Positions 46,059 through 55,832 are shown, counted from the first letter of the stretch. The stretch: DNA of 64,000 nt from CAVRQM01 sp963822705 (GCA_963822705.1 CAWGIX010000010.1:248001-312000), one strand, 5' to 3'. A program made the numbers and translations. The notes: generated by a model not told the origin, from the letters alone.

Positions 46059-47580
46059 GCCGGGTCGGCGTGATCGGCGGCGGTCTGGGCGGCTTGGCGG
46101 CGGCCTGCACGCTCGCCGCGCGCGGCCACAGCGTGGTGCTGTTCGAGCGCAACAAATGGCTCGGCGGCAAGGCGGCCGAGCTGCGCGAGGCCGGGTTTCG
46201 CTTCGATATGGGCCCGACCATCCTGACCGTGCCGCGCATTTTGGCTCGCATTTTTTGCGAGGCCGGGCGGCGGATGGAGGACTTTCTCGATCTGCGGCGC
46301 CTCGATCCGCAATGGCGGTGCTTTTTCGAGGACGGCACGGTGCTCGACCTGCGCGAGGACATCGAGACGATGGCCGCGGACCTGAGCCGGTTCGGCATGT
46401 CGCAGGGCTATCGCGATTTTTCGGCGATGAGCGAAAAGCTGCACGAGGTGTCGGAAAAATTCTTTTTCTGGCGGTCGGTCGAGGACGTTTTTGACACCAT
46501 CGATTTTCGCAAGAATTTCCAGGCATCGACTCTGCGCGACGTGCTCAGCCTGCGCATGGGCAGCACGGTGGCACGAGAAATCCGCAAGCGCGTGCCGGAC
46601 GCGCGGGTGGCGCAGATGCTGGACCATTTTGTGCAGTACGTCGGCAGCTCGCCCTACGCGTCGCCGGCCGTGCTGTGCGGCATCGGTCACATGCAGACGC
46701 ATGAAGGCATCTGGTACCGATCGGCGGCACCCGCGCCGTGCCGGAAGCTCTGGCGGCGCTGGCGGCCGATCTCGGCGTTGAGTTTCGGGTCGGCTGCGGC
46801 GTGCGGCGGGTGTTGAGCGAGCACGACCGCGCCAGCGGCGTCGAGACCGAGACCGGAGAAATCGTGCGTCTCGATCACGTCGTCTCGAACATGGACAGCG
46901 TGCGGACCTATCGCGAGCTGGTCGGCGGGGCGGCGTGCGAAAAGATTCTGCAAAACGCTGGAAACGGGAGCCGGCCTGCTCGGGGGTGGTTCTATATCTC
47001 GGCCTCGATCGCGCCTACGAGCATCTGGCGCACCACAGCTTCGTGTTTTCCCGCGATCCGGAAGAGGAGTTCGACTGGATCTATCGCAAGGGCGAACCGG
47101 CGCCCGACCCGACCGCCTATATCGCCGCCCCGGCGCGCACCGAGCCCGGACGTGGCGCCGCCGGGCGGCGAGGCGCTGTACATTCTCGTGCATACGCCCT
47201 ATATCCGGTCGCACCACGACTGGTCGGCCATGCTGGCCCCATACCGTCGCGTGATCCTGGACAAGCTGGCGCGGACGGCGGGCATGCCGGATCTGGAACG
47301 GCGGATCGTGTTCGAGCGACACCTGACGCCGCAAGACATTCATGAGCGCTACAGCGTACTCAATGGCGCCATTTACGGGCTCGCGAGCCACGGCCGGTTT
47401 TTCGGCGCATTCAAGCCGGGCAATCGCTCGCGCGACCTGCCGGGTCTGTATCTCGCCGGCGGCGCAGCGCATCCCGGGCCGGGGATGCCGATGGTTCTGA
47501 TGTCCGGCTGGATCGCCGCCGATTCGCTCGACGCCGACGCCCGCAGCAACCGCGCCGCCGTGGATGCGCTGACGATCCCA
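46055..47580 (+). CDS. Carotenoid desaturase/oxidase (2), three apparent frameshifts
   Basis: Second FAD enzyme of the CrtN/CrtP type. The N-terminus has VIGGGLGGLAAACTLAARG, WLGGKAAEL and FDMGPTILTVPRIL; the C-terminus YLAGGAAHPGPGMPMVL. The coding sequence changes frame three times at homopolymers: near 46718 (a lost C; WY-PIGGTRAVPEAL), near 46952 (a lost A; KRWKREPACSG), and near 47145 (an extra C; PDVAPPGGEALYIL). Repairing these gives one continuous protein. The 3' end is unresolved: no stop is found in the final frame before the acyltransferase, so the genes either overlap after another indel or form a fusion. It is probably the oxidase that makes the terminal aldehyde; this is inferred from context. 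Confidence 0.8.
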
Positions 47581-47585
47581 TCGGG

Positions 47586-48347
47586 CTGCGGTCCCCAAAA
47601 CTGTTCCGGCTGTTCGGGCTGTATCTGCGCTGGTATTTTTGGCTGCATTTCCGTGCCGTGCGCATCTCACGCACCGGCCTGCCGATGCTGCCGGCGGGGC
47701 GGCCGGTCATCATCTACACCAATCATCCGTCCTGGTGGGACCCCGCCCTGTTCATCCTGCTGAGCGACACGGTTTTGCGCGGCCGTCCCGGGTTCGGACC
47801 GATGGATGCACAGGCACTGGACCGCTACCGCCTGCTGCGTCGCATGGGCGTTTTCGGCATCGATCTGGATACGCCGCGCGGCGCTGCCCGTTTCCTGGAT
47901 GTCGGCCGGGCCGTGCTGCGGCAAAAATCGAGCGTGCTGTGGATCACCGCCGAGGGCGCTTTTACCGATTCGCGCGCTCGCCCGGTGCGGCTGCGGCCCG
48001 GGCTCGCGCATCTGGCGCGTCGGGTCCCGGATGCGGTGCTGGTGCCGATGGCCATCGAGTACACCTTTTGGAACGAGCGCAAGCCGGAAGCGCTGGTGCG
48101 TTTCGGGCCGCCGTTCGAGGCCGGCGCGCCGCGCAGTCTGGCGGAGTGGCAAAGCCTGCTGGAGGACGAACTGACCCGCACGATGGACGCGCTCGCCACA
48201 GAAAGTCTTGCACGCAACCCGGCCCTGTTCGTTCCCGTGTTGCAAGGCATGGGCGGCGTCGGGGGTATTTATGATCTCTGGCGGCGCGCCCGCGCCGCAG
48301 CGGTGGGGCAGCGGGCAAAACTCTCGCACGAGGATCCGGCGGAGTGA
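47586..48347 (+). CDS. PlsC-like acyltransferase of the carotenoid cluster (start uncertain)
   Basis: Acyltransferase with the catalytic HPSWWDP motif (NHxxxxD-type) near residue 45, then FVGID-like FGIDLDTPRG and EGAFTDSRARPVRLRPGL. The in-frame sequence upstream (KLFRLFGLYLRWYFWLHFRAV) looks like the true N-terminal helix, but it has no ATG, GTG or TTG; the first regular start is GTG 47658, which would remove it. A CTG at 47586 or a fusion to the preceding desaturase are alternatives. It would attach a fatty acid to the glycosylated carotenoid, like CrtO in staphyloxanthin synthesis. It overlaps the glycosyltransferase by 4 nt. Confidence 0.75.
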   Translation: MRSPKLFRLFGLYLRWYFWLHFRAVRISRTGLPMLPAGRPVIIYTNHPSWWDPALFILLSDTVLRGRPGFGPMDAQALDRYRLLRRMGVFGIDLDTPRGAARFLDVGRAVLRQKSSVLWITAEGAFTDSRARPVRLRPGLAHLARRVPDAVLVPMAIEYTFWNERKPEALVRFGPPFEAGAPRSLAEWQSLLEDELTRTMDALATESLARNPALFVPVLQGMGGVGGIYDLWRRARAAAVGQRAKLSHEDPAE

Positions 48348-49438
48348 CGTTTCTCTGTCTCGCGGCGGCGGCTCTGGCGCTGCTGCCCGCCATGATGACG
48401 CTCTGGAATCTTTCGGCGTTCCGCCCGCCGCCGCGCGTGCATGAAGCCGGACTGGCCGTGTCGATCGTGGTCCCGGCACGCGATGAGGAAGAAAATATCG
48501 GCGCGTGCCTGGATGCTCTGCGCGCCAGCACGGGCTGCGAACTGGAGATTATCGTGGTCGACGATTTTTCCCGCGACGGCACGCCAAGACTGGTCGCCGA
48601 ACGCGGCGCTCTCGACCGGCGCGTGCGGTGCGTGACGCCGCCGCCATTGCCGCAGGGCTGGTCCGGCAAGCCGCACGCCTGCCTGGCTGGTTCCCGCGCC
48701 GCGCGATTCGGCATTCTGCTGTTCGTCGATGCCGATGTGCGCCTTGCCCCCACCGCGGCAGCGCGTCTCGCGACCGGGCTGCGCCGGGAAAAGCTGGCTC
48801 TGGCATCCGCGTTTCCGCGTGAGCTGACCGGCAGTTTCGGCGAGATGCTGCTGGTGCCGCTGATTCACGTGCTGCTGCTGGGCTATCTTCCGTTCGCCAT
48901 GATGCGCCGCTCGGTCGCGGAACATTTTGGCGCCGGCTGCGGCCAGATCATGATGGCGGATGCCGCAGCTTACCGCGAAATGGGCGGCCATGGCGCGGTG
49001 CGGCGCAGCTGGCATGACGGCGTGACCCTGCCCCGTGCCTTTCGGGCGGCTGGGCGCATGACCGGGCTGTTTGACGCGACCCACTTGGCGGCGTGCCGCA
49101 TGTATGAGGGTTTTCCCGGGACTTGGCGGGGCTTTTCCAAGAATGCCCGCGAGGGTCTGGCCACGCCGCTCGGGCTGCCGGTGTGGACCGTGTTGCTGGG
49201 CGGCGGGTTCGTAGCCGCACCGCTGCTGGCTGCAGTCACCGGCCAATGTTTTCTGGTCGGGGCAGTTGGACTTCTGCTGCTGGCGCGCCTCGTCCTGGCG
49301 TTCCGGTTTCGCCAGAATGCCCTGAGCGTGGCGCTGACACCGCTCGGTGTCGCGACCATGCTGGTGCTGCAATGGCAGGCGCTGCTGCAACGGCCCCATA
49401 AGGCCGCCAATTGGCGGGGACGACCCCAGACCACGTGA
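48344..49438 (+). CDS. CrtQ-like family-2 glycosyltransferase
   Basis: A 364-residue membrane-associated glycosyltransferase. An N-terminal helix precedes SIVVPARDEEENI (about 41), IIVVDDFSRDGT, LLFVDADVRLAP and the W-rich GFSKNAREG motif, followed by three C-terminal helices. The architecture matches CrtQ, which glucosylates a carotenoic acid, and hopanoid-type GT2 enzymes. GTG overlaps the acyltransferase stop and its own stop overlaps the aldehyde dehydrogenase GTG. Sugar donor unknown. Confidence 0.83.
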   Translation: MTFLCLAAAALALLPAMMTLWNLSAFRPPPRVHEAGLAVSIVVPARDEEENIGACLDALRASTGCELEIIVVDDFSRDGTPRLVAERGALDRRVRCVTPPPLPQGWSGKPHACLAGSRAARFGILLFVDADVRLAPTAAARLATGLRREKLALASAFPRELTGSFGEMLLVPLIHVLLLGYLPFAMMRRSVAEHFGAGCGQIMMADAAAYREMGGHGAVRRSWHDGVTLPRAFRAAGRMTGLFDATHLAACRMYEGFPGTWRGFSKNAREGLATPLGLPVWTVLLGGGFVAAPLLAAVTGQCFLVGAVGLLLLARLVLAFRFRQNALSVALTPLGVATMLVLQWQALLQRPHKAANWRGRPQTT

Positions 49439-50650
49439 CCCAGGCGCAGGCCGCCTGGGCGGCGCTGCCGACGCAAAGCCGCCTGGCTGTATTGCGGCGG
49501 TTGCGCCTGGCCATGGCGCGCGATGCTCGGATTTGGGCGCGATCGGCGGTGCGCGACGGTGCCGGTGAAGCGGACATCCTGGTTTCCGAGGTGATGCCAT
49601 TGCTGGCCGCGCTGCGTTTTCTCGAACAGCGCGCGGCAGGTCTGCTTGCACCCGAACGGCGTCGGCGCGGTCGGCCGCTGTGGCTGTTCGGCACGCGGCT
49701 GGAGGTGCGCCGACTGCCGTTCGGCCGCGTGCTGGTAATCGGGCCGGGCAACTACCCCTTGCTGTTGCCCGGCGTGCAGGCGGTGCAGGCCCTGGCTGCC
49801 GGCAATGCCGTGCTGCTGAAACCGGCGCCCGGCTGCGCGGCACCGATGGCGCTGCTGGCCGAAGCGCTGGCCCTTGCGGGGCTGCCGCCAAAATTGCTCT
49901 CCGTGTTGGGCGACACCGGCGAGGCGGGGCGGGCGGCGATCGAGGCCGGCGTCGACTTGATCGTGCTGACCGGCGCCTCGGCCACCGGCAGGGCGGTGCT
50001 GGCGACTGCAGCGCCGCGTCTGACACCGGCCATTCTGGAACTGTCCGGCAACGACGCCTTTGTCGTACTGCAGGGCGCCGACATGGAGTATGCGGCGCGC
50101 GCGCTGGCGTTCGGGAAAACCTTCAATGGCGGCAATACGTGCATCGCGCCACGCCGGGTGATCGTCGAGGCGGCGGCCGAGGCGCCGTTCCGGGCCGCGC
50201 TCGCGACGCTGTCACTGGATGTGGCGGTGGACGTGTCGGCCGATCAGGCCGGGTGCGTGGCGGCTGCCAATGCCAGCCCGTATGCGCTCGGCGCCGCGGT
50301 ATTCGGGCCGCCCGGACCGGCCGGCAGCCGTGGCGAAAGGACTGCGCGCGGGATGCGTGCAGGTAGGCGACATCATCGTGCCGACCGCCGATCCGCGCCT
50401 GCCGTTCGGCGGCGCGGGGGAGAGCGGTTTCGGCACCACGCGCGGCCCGGAGGGGTTGCTGGCCATGACCCGTCCGCAAGCGATCATTACCCGCGACCGC
50501 AAGGAGCCGCGCCATCTGGCGCAACTGGGTTCCGAGCACGCGCCCCTGATCGGCGCATTGTTGCATCTGGCGTATGGCGGCCGAAGCGTGCGAGTTTTTG
50601 GCGCTGCCGCGCGCGCTCTGCTGCGGCGCGGCGTCAGGAGCGAGCGTTGA
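49435..50650 (+). CDS. Aldehyde dehydrogenase of the carotenoid cluster (apparent frameshift)
   Basis: NAD(P)-dependent aldehyde dehydrogenase, about 404 residues after correction, shorter than the common 480. Features are RVLVIGPGNYPLLLP, the NAD loop TGASATGRAVL, general base Glu in ILELSGNDA and catalytic Cys in GKTFNGGNTCIAP, then FGGAGESGFG. Near 50323 one extra G breaks the frame: GPAGSRGERT versus, in the next frame, AAVAKGLRAGCVQVGDIIV. It starts at GTG 49435 (GTGA overlap). Its position after the desaturase/oxidases fits oxidation of the terminal carotenoid aldehyde to the acid, as done by AldH/CrtNc. Confidence 0.83.
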
Positions 50651-50684
50651 CCGAAGACAACTCTCGCAGAGGGCAAAGGGGAAG

Positions 50685-51938
50685 ATGAGTGCCGCGACAG
50701 TGCGGGAGGCCGTCGTTCTGGTGGGTGGCCGGGGCACGCGGCTCGGCAGCCTGACCGTGGCCACCCCGAAACCGCTGCTTGAAGTTGGTGGACGGCCGTT
50801 CCTGGGTTGGCTGCTGCGCGAATTGTGCCGCTATGGCGTGGAACAGGTGCTGCTGCTGGCCGGCTTTTGCGCCGAGCGTGTGCACGCGGCGGTTCCGGAA
50901 CTGGCGTCATGGCTTCCGAAACAACTGGTTCTCAAGGTGTTGGAGGAGCCGGCGGCAGCAGGCACCGGAGGCGCGCTGCACCATGCTCGCGCGCATCTTG
51001 ACGATCGTTTCCTGCTGCTGAACGGCGACTCGATGTTCGACACCAACTTGGCTCGTTTGCTGGCCGACGCGGCAAGCGATGCGGGCGAGGTGCTCGGCCG
51101 ACTGCTGCTGCGCCGGGCCCCGGAGGCAAGCCGGTACGGCGTGGTGCGGCTGGCGGGAGACCGGGTCGAGGCGTTCGCCGAACGGCCATCGCCCGAAGCG
51201 GATTTTGCCGACGCCTCGGTGATGAACGCCGGCATAGCAGTGCTGAACCGCAACATCGTCGAACGGCTGAGAAGTCCCTGCTCGCTGGAGCGTGACGTGC
51301 TGCCGGCATTGGCGGCGGAAGGCCGGCTGCGCGGGACCATCGGAAAAGGCTGGTTTGTTGACATCGGCGTGCCTGCCGACCTTTTCTCGGCACGGGCCGA
51401 ACTTCCGCGTATTTTTGGCCAGCGGCCGGCTCTGGTGTTCGACCGTGACGGCGTGCTGAACGTCGACCACGGCTATGTCGGAACGCGCGGCCGGTTCGAG
51501 TGGGTTCCCGGCGCCCAAGCGGCGGTGCGGGCCGCCTGCGACCGGGGCTGGCACGTCTTCGTCGCCACCAATCAGTCCGGCGTTGCGCGCGGCTATTATG
51601 ACGAGACCGCCGTGGCGGAACTGCACGCCTGGATGGCGGATACGCTGCGCGCCGGCGGGGGCACCATCGACGATTGGCGCGCCTGCCCGCATCATCCCGA
51701 TGGCGTCGTCGCCCGCTACGCCAAGGCGTGCGAGTGGCGCAAGCCGGCCCCGGGCATGCTGATCGATCTGATACGCGCTTGGGACCTCGACCCAAAAAAA
51801 TGCATCATGGTGGGTGACAAGGCCTCTGACCTGGACGCGGCGCGGGCGGCCGGCATGGCGGGGGCGCTGTTCCCGGGCGGGGATCTGCTGGAATTCGTCT
51901 TACCGTTGATGGACACGCGCACCGCCTTGGTTGCATGA
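50685..51938 (+). CDS. Fused heptose-1-phosphate guanylyltransferase and heptose-bisphosphatase
   Basis: A 417-residue fusion. Residues about 1-235 are a nucleotidyltransferase: LVGGRGTRLGSLTVATPKPLLEVGGRPF, LLNGDSMFD, matching HddC/RfbM-like guanylyltransferases. Residues about 240-417 are a HAD phosphatase of the GmhB type: VFDRDGVLNVDHGYV, VATNQSGVARG, the zinc-loop ACPHHPDGV, and MVGDKASDLDAA. Together with HddA at 14465-15532 these give the kinase, phosphatase and nucleotide-transfer steps to GDP-D-glycero-D-manno-heptose. ATG 50685 has AGGGGA upstream. Its stop overlaps the next gene (ATGA). The zinc loop has C-P-H-H rather than the more common spacing of four Cys. Confidence 0.85.
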   Translation: MSAATVREAVVLVGGRGTRLGSLTVATPKPLLEVGGRPFLGWLLRELCRYGVEQVLLLAGFCAERVHAAVPELASWLPKQLVLKVLEEPAAAGTGGALHHARAHLDDRFLLLNGDSMFDTNLARLLADAASDAGEVLGRLLLRRAPEASRYGVVRLAGDRVEAFAERPSPEADFADASVMNAGIAVLNRNIVERLRSPCSLERDVLPALAAEGRLRGTIGKGWFVDIGVPADLFSARAELPRIFGQRPALVFDRDGVLNVDHGYVGTRGRFEWVPGAQAAVRAACDRGWHVFVATNQSGVARGYYDETAVAELHAWMADTLRAGGGTIDDWRACPHHPDGVVARYAKACEWRKPAPGMLIDLIRAWDLDPKKCIMVGDKASDLDAARAAGMAGALFPGGDLLEFVLPLMDTRTALVA

Positions 51939-54835
51939 CGGGGGTCATGCAGGATCGCGTAGCCGCGAAACGACCGCGCCCGGGACGCAGGGGCGGCAAA
52001 CGCGTCGGGCCACCCATCCTGGAAGGCGGTTTGGACCGGGTCGAGCCCGATGGCACGCTGGAGGGCTGGGCGTGGTCGCCGCAGGCGCCGCAATCGCACC
52101 GCGTGGTGGCCGTTACGGTGGACGGACACATTGCCGGGCGTGCCGTATGCGATCGCCCCCGCCCCGAACTCGCCGCGCTCGGCAAAGGCGACGGCAACCA
52201 CGGGTTCCTGATGCGCCTGCCGCCCGGCATGCTGCGCGCCGGCGTCGCCACTGAGATCGCATTGCGCGACCTGGCGAGCGGGCAACTCGTGGGGGAGGCG
52301 GTCCGGGTGGCCTGGGGCGTGCCCCCGGAGTCGGCCGCAGGCGCGACGAATCCGCTCTACGGCAATCTTGACCGGGTGACGCGCGACGGCTGGGTGTCCG
52401 GCTGGTGTTTTGACCCGGGGCAGCCGGATGCGCGGGTAGCACTGGACGTGCTGGTCGACGAGGAGGTGGTCGGCTCCACCTTGGCGGCGAATTGGCGCGC
52501 CGACCTGCAACAGGCCGGCATCGGCGACGGCAGCCACGGGTTTTCCTACGCGCTGCCATACGAGGTGCTGGCCAAGAAGGGCACGCTGCGCATCCGGGTC
52601 CAGGAATCCGGTGGCGGCCGGGCGGTGGCGGACCCGGTCGTGCTGCGCATCGGCCGGCAGGCCGAAGCCGAGCAGCGGTTGGGCGAGCTGGAGCGCCAGG
52701 TGCGGCTCCTGCGAGGCCGAGTGGACGAATTGCTGCGCGAGGCCGGGGAGCGGCCCGCCGCCGAGGAGCGCGCCGCCCGTGCGCTGTTCGGCACGGTGGC
52801 TGGCTTCTTCCAGGAGCTGGCGGACGGCACCGGCGAGGCGACGCGGAGCTTTGGCCTTGGGCGCGGTCTGCAGGCCACGTTCGACGCGCTCTCGGCCAGC
52901 CTGCCGCCGCTGGCGCTGGAGACCCCCTCGGGCCGGCCGCAGGCGCTGCTGCTGGTTCCCGCCGTCGCGGGAGTGGAATCGGTGCATCGCTGTCTCGTGG
53001 CACTGCATTCCGCCGGAGTGGACGGCCGCGCCGACGTGCTCGTGCTGGACCCGGGCGAGGCCGATGCCCGCAATGCTTTGCTGCCGGGGCTGGTACGAGG
53101 GCTCCGCTACGAGTTTTGCGGCTCGGGCCGCCTGATCGAGGCTTGCAACGAGGCGCTGCGCCGCACCCAGGCACCGATGGTCGCGTTTGTCGACCCGCAG
53201 GTGGATGTGCGGCCGGCGTGGTTCGGCGAATTGCGCACGACGCTGGCGCGCGAACCGGACGCGGCGATGGTGGGCGGCGTCGTGCTCGGCGCCGAAGGGC
53301 TTCTGCAGCACGGCGGATTCTCCGTCGACCCCGACGCGCGGCTGCGCGATCTGGGCCAGTTCGCGGAAGCCGACAAGGCGGAGCGCCGGTTCATGCGTGA
53401 AGTTGATGCGGTAGCGTCGCTGGCCTGCGCCGGCGACCTCAAGCGGATGCTCGCGGCGGGCGGGCTGGAGCCAGGCTACACGCGCCTGGAATACGCTGTG
53501 GTGGCGCTATGCGCGCGACTGCGGGCCGAGGGTGGCTCGGTGCTGCTGCAACCGGCCGCCAGGGCGATCTGGGTGGCGGCCCACAATGCCGATCCGGCGC
53601 GGATCGTCCCCGACGTAACCGGCAGCGACGAGAATGCGCGGCGGCTGCGTCTTGACCTGCTGGCCTCCGTCGAGCGCGGCGGGACGGGCTTCCACCAGTT
53701 CGTAGGCCATGCGCTGGTGGTGGACGACGCCGTGCCGCGACCGGACCGCGATGCCGGGTCGGTCGTGACCTTGGAACAGATGCTGGTGCTGCGACGGCTC
53801 GGCTGGCGGGTGACGTTCGCACCGGCCAGCGACCAGCCGGTGTCGCCTCCTGACCGGCATCGCCTGGAGCGGCTCGGCATCGAGGCAGCGCTGCCGCCTG
53901 AACACCCGTCAGTGACGCAATACCTGCAGGATCATGGCGACAGCCTCGATCTGGTCCATCTGGTGCGCCACGCCAATGCCACCGTGCTGGGGCCGCGGGT
54001 ACGCGAGTTCGCGGCTCGGGCCAAACTGCTGTTCGCGCCGGCCGATCTGCATTTCCTGCGCCAGGCGCGCGAGGCGGAACTGGAGGGGGGTCGGGCGAAT
54101 AACCCGGCGCGCAAGCGGGTGCGGGTAGAGGAACTGGCCTGCGTGCGCCATGCCGACGCGACCCTGGTGCTCAGCGATTACGAGCTGGACCTGCTGGCGG
54201 CCGAGACCGAGCCTGCAAAACTGCACCTGCTGCGCTGGATCGCCGAGCCGGAGGCGGACGTTCCCGGGTTTGCGTCGCGCGACGGCTTGCTGTTCGTGGG
54301 CAATTTTGCCCATCGCCCGAACGTGGATGCGGTGCTGTGGTACACGACCGCGATCCTGCCGGTGCTGCGGCAGCGCCGGCCTGGCTTGGTGCTGCACATC
54401 GTAGGCACCGAACCGCCGCGTGAGATTTCCGCGCTGGCCGGCCCCGAAATCCAGGTGCATGGCTGGGTGCGCGACCTCGCCCCGCTGCTCGGCCGGGTGC
54501 GCCTGTCGGTGGCGCCGCTGCGCTACGGGGCCGGGTTCAAGGGGAAAGTGGCGACCAGTCTCGCCCACGGCGTGCCCGTGGTCGGCACCACGATGGCCTT
54601 CGAGGGCACCGGGCTATCGGCGGGGGACGGCGTGGCGTTGGCCGATACCCCGCAGGCGTTTGCCGCCTCGGTGGCGCGGCTGCACGACGACGCGGCGGCT
54701 TGGGAAGCGCAGTCGCGCCGTGCGCTGGAGCGGGTCGCGGCGCTGTATTCGCCCGCCGCCGCCGCTGCCGTGTATCGGCGGATGCTCTCCGGACTGGGGC
54801 TGCCGTTCCGCGATCCGCCGCGCGCTGGCGACTGA
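51935..54835 (+). CDS. Giant multi-domain glycosyltransferase with two GW modules
   Basis: A 966-residue protein. Residues about 30-115 and 140-230 are two tandem beta-rich modules (GTLEGWAWSPQAP and GWVSGWCFDPGQP, each ending GDGxHGF). A coiled-coil-like stretch rich in Glu/Arg/Leu follows (about 245-295). A degenerate GT2 domain (about 325-560) lacks a clear catalytic DxD and reads AFVDPQVDVRPAW. The C-terminal part (590-966) is GT4-like: DAGSV, ADLHFLRQAR, GNFAHRPNVDA and RYGAGFKGKV. This part pairs with the glycosyltransferase at 18454. ATG overlaps the hddC-gmhB stop (ATGA). Only the GT4-like half looks catalytic. Confidence 0.82.
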   Translation: MTGVMQDRVAAKRPRPGRRGGKRVGPPILEGGLDRVEPDGTLEGWAWSPQAPQSHRVVAVTVDGHIAGRAVCDRPRPELAALGKGDGNHGFLMRLPPGMLRAGVATEIALRDLASGQLVGEAVRVAWGVPPESAAGATNPLYGNLDRVTRDGWVSGWCFDPGQPDARVALDVLVDEEVVGSTLAANWRADLQQAGIGDGSHGFSYALPYEVLAKKGTLRIRVQESGGGRAVADPVVLRIGRQAEAEQRLGELERQVRLLRGRVDELLREAGERPAAEERAARALFGTVAGFFQELADGTGEATRSFGLGRGLQATFDALSASLPPLALETPSGRPQALLLVPAVAGVESVHRCLVALHSAGVDGRADVLVLDPGEADARNALLPGLVRGLRYEFCGSGRLIEACNEALRRTQAPMVAFVDPQVDVRPAWFGELRTTLAREPDAAMVGGVVLGAEGLLQHGGFSVDPDARLRDLGQFAEADKAERRFMREVDAVASLACAGDLKRMLAAGGLEPGYTRLEYAVVALCARLRAEGGSVLLQPAARAIWVAAHNADPARIVPDVTGSDENARRLRLDLLASVERGGTGFHQFVGHALVVDDAVPRPDRDAGSVVTLEQMLVLRRLGWRVTFAPASDQPVSPPDRHRLERLGIEAALPPEHPSVTQYLQDHGDSLDLVHLVRHANATVLGPRVREFAARAKLLFAPADLHFLRQAREAELEGGRANNPARKRVRVEELACVRHADATLVLSDYELDLLAAETEPAKLHLLRWIAEPEADVPGFASRDGLLFVGNFAHRPNVDAVLWYTTAILPVLRQRRPGLVLHIVGTEPPREISALAGPEIQVHGWVRDLAPLLGRVRLSVAPLRYGAGFKGKVATSLAHGVPVVGTTMAFEGTGLSAGDGVALADTPQAFAASVARLHDDAAAWEAQSRRALERVAALYSPAAAAAVYRRMLSGLGLPFRDPPRAGD

Positions 54836-54840
54836 ACGCT

Positions 54841-55768
54841 TCAGCGCGCCTGCTGGATCGCGGACAGAATCCACCGCCCGCCTGGTGAGCGGACGAATGT
54901 CCACAATTCGGTGGCAGTCGCCCTTTCCTGCGGGTTTCCGTCAACCACTCGCCCCGACCCGTCGCGAGTCACGTCGATCATCGAGAACCGCATCGCCACG
55001 GTGGCGTATTCTCGCCCCGACTTCGGCCCACGCCTCCGACAGGTCGCCGCGTTCCAGCCGCACCTCGCTGACCGTGTTGCGGACGCCGCGACTGGTCTGT
55101 TCGGCGAGCTGCTCGGAGAAATAGCTGAGCATTTCCGGACTGCAAATTTGCGAGAGGGTGTTCAGGTCGTGCGCCGACCAAGCCTGCTGCACCAGTTTCA
55201 GAAGTTGTTCAAAGGCCAGATAGTCGGACTGAGTTATCGTGACCGGGGGGGATGCGGCACCACCGCCGCCCGACCGGATGGGGCGGGGATTGGCGGCGAA
55301 CCCGCGGGCGAACAGGCCCATTCCGGGTCCCGCCATGGCCGGGGATCGTGCCGCGAACATCCGGAACAGCCAGCGGCCGAGCAATACCAGCAGGAAAATT
55401 TGCAGGAGCAATCCGAAAAAGCCCCCGAACCCGTTGACGCCGTAGAACATCCCATGGCCGAAAAGCAGGCCGCCGATGCCCGCGCCGATCAATCCGCCCA
55501 TCAATCCGGAGACGAAAGGCGAGCGGCCGCCATAACCGTAACCGTAGCCCTGGCCGTAGGAGGGCGCGGAATAGGGGGAGGCCTGCGGCGTGAGGCTGCG
55601 CTGGAAGGGCGACGCGTAGGGCGCGGTTCCGGTCGCCGGCGGCGCCATGTAGGTCCGCGCACCCCGGCTGCCCATGGACATACCGAAACCAGCTCGGGCC
55701 AGGGCCGGCTCGGAAAAGACGGCCAGAGCCGCCAGGAGCAGCAGGACTGGCGCAAGGGCGCGACGCAT
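54841..55768 (-). CDS. Tim44-domain inner-membrane protein (apparent frameshift)
   Basis: About 308 residues after correction. A signal peptide or anchor (APVLLLLAALAVFSEPALA) is followed by a Tyr/Gly/Ser-rich stretch (about 45-85), two adjacent helices (GLIGAGIGGLLFG and LLLQIFLLVLLG) and a C-terminal Tim44/MBA1-type domain. An extra base in the G-run at 55015-55018 shifts the frame; removing it gives REYATVAMRFSMIDVTRD and a stop at 54841. Its function is unknown. ATG 55768 is used; it lies 6 nt after the end of the convergent giant glycosyltransferase gene at its 3' side. Confidence 0.78.
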
Positions 55769-55832
55769 GGACACGGGCAAACCTCGTTTCGATGAACCCA
55801 ATATGGGGTGGCGGTGGCCCGGTTGCGACCGG

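Noticed and set aside
47580..47763. A cysteine-rich C-terminus of the second desaturase
   Set aside because: It is the acyltransferase gene read out of frame; the Cys-rich text is typical of GC-rich shadow translation.
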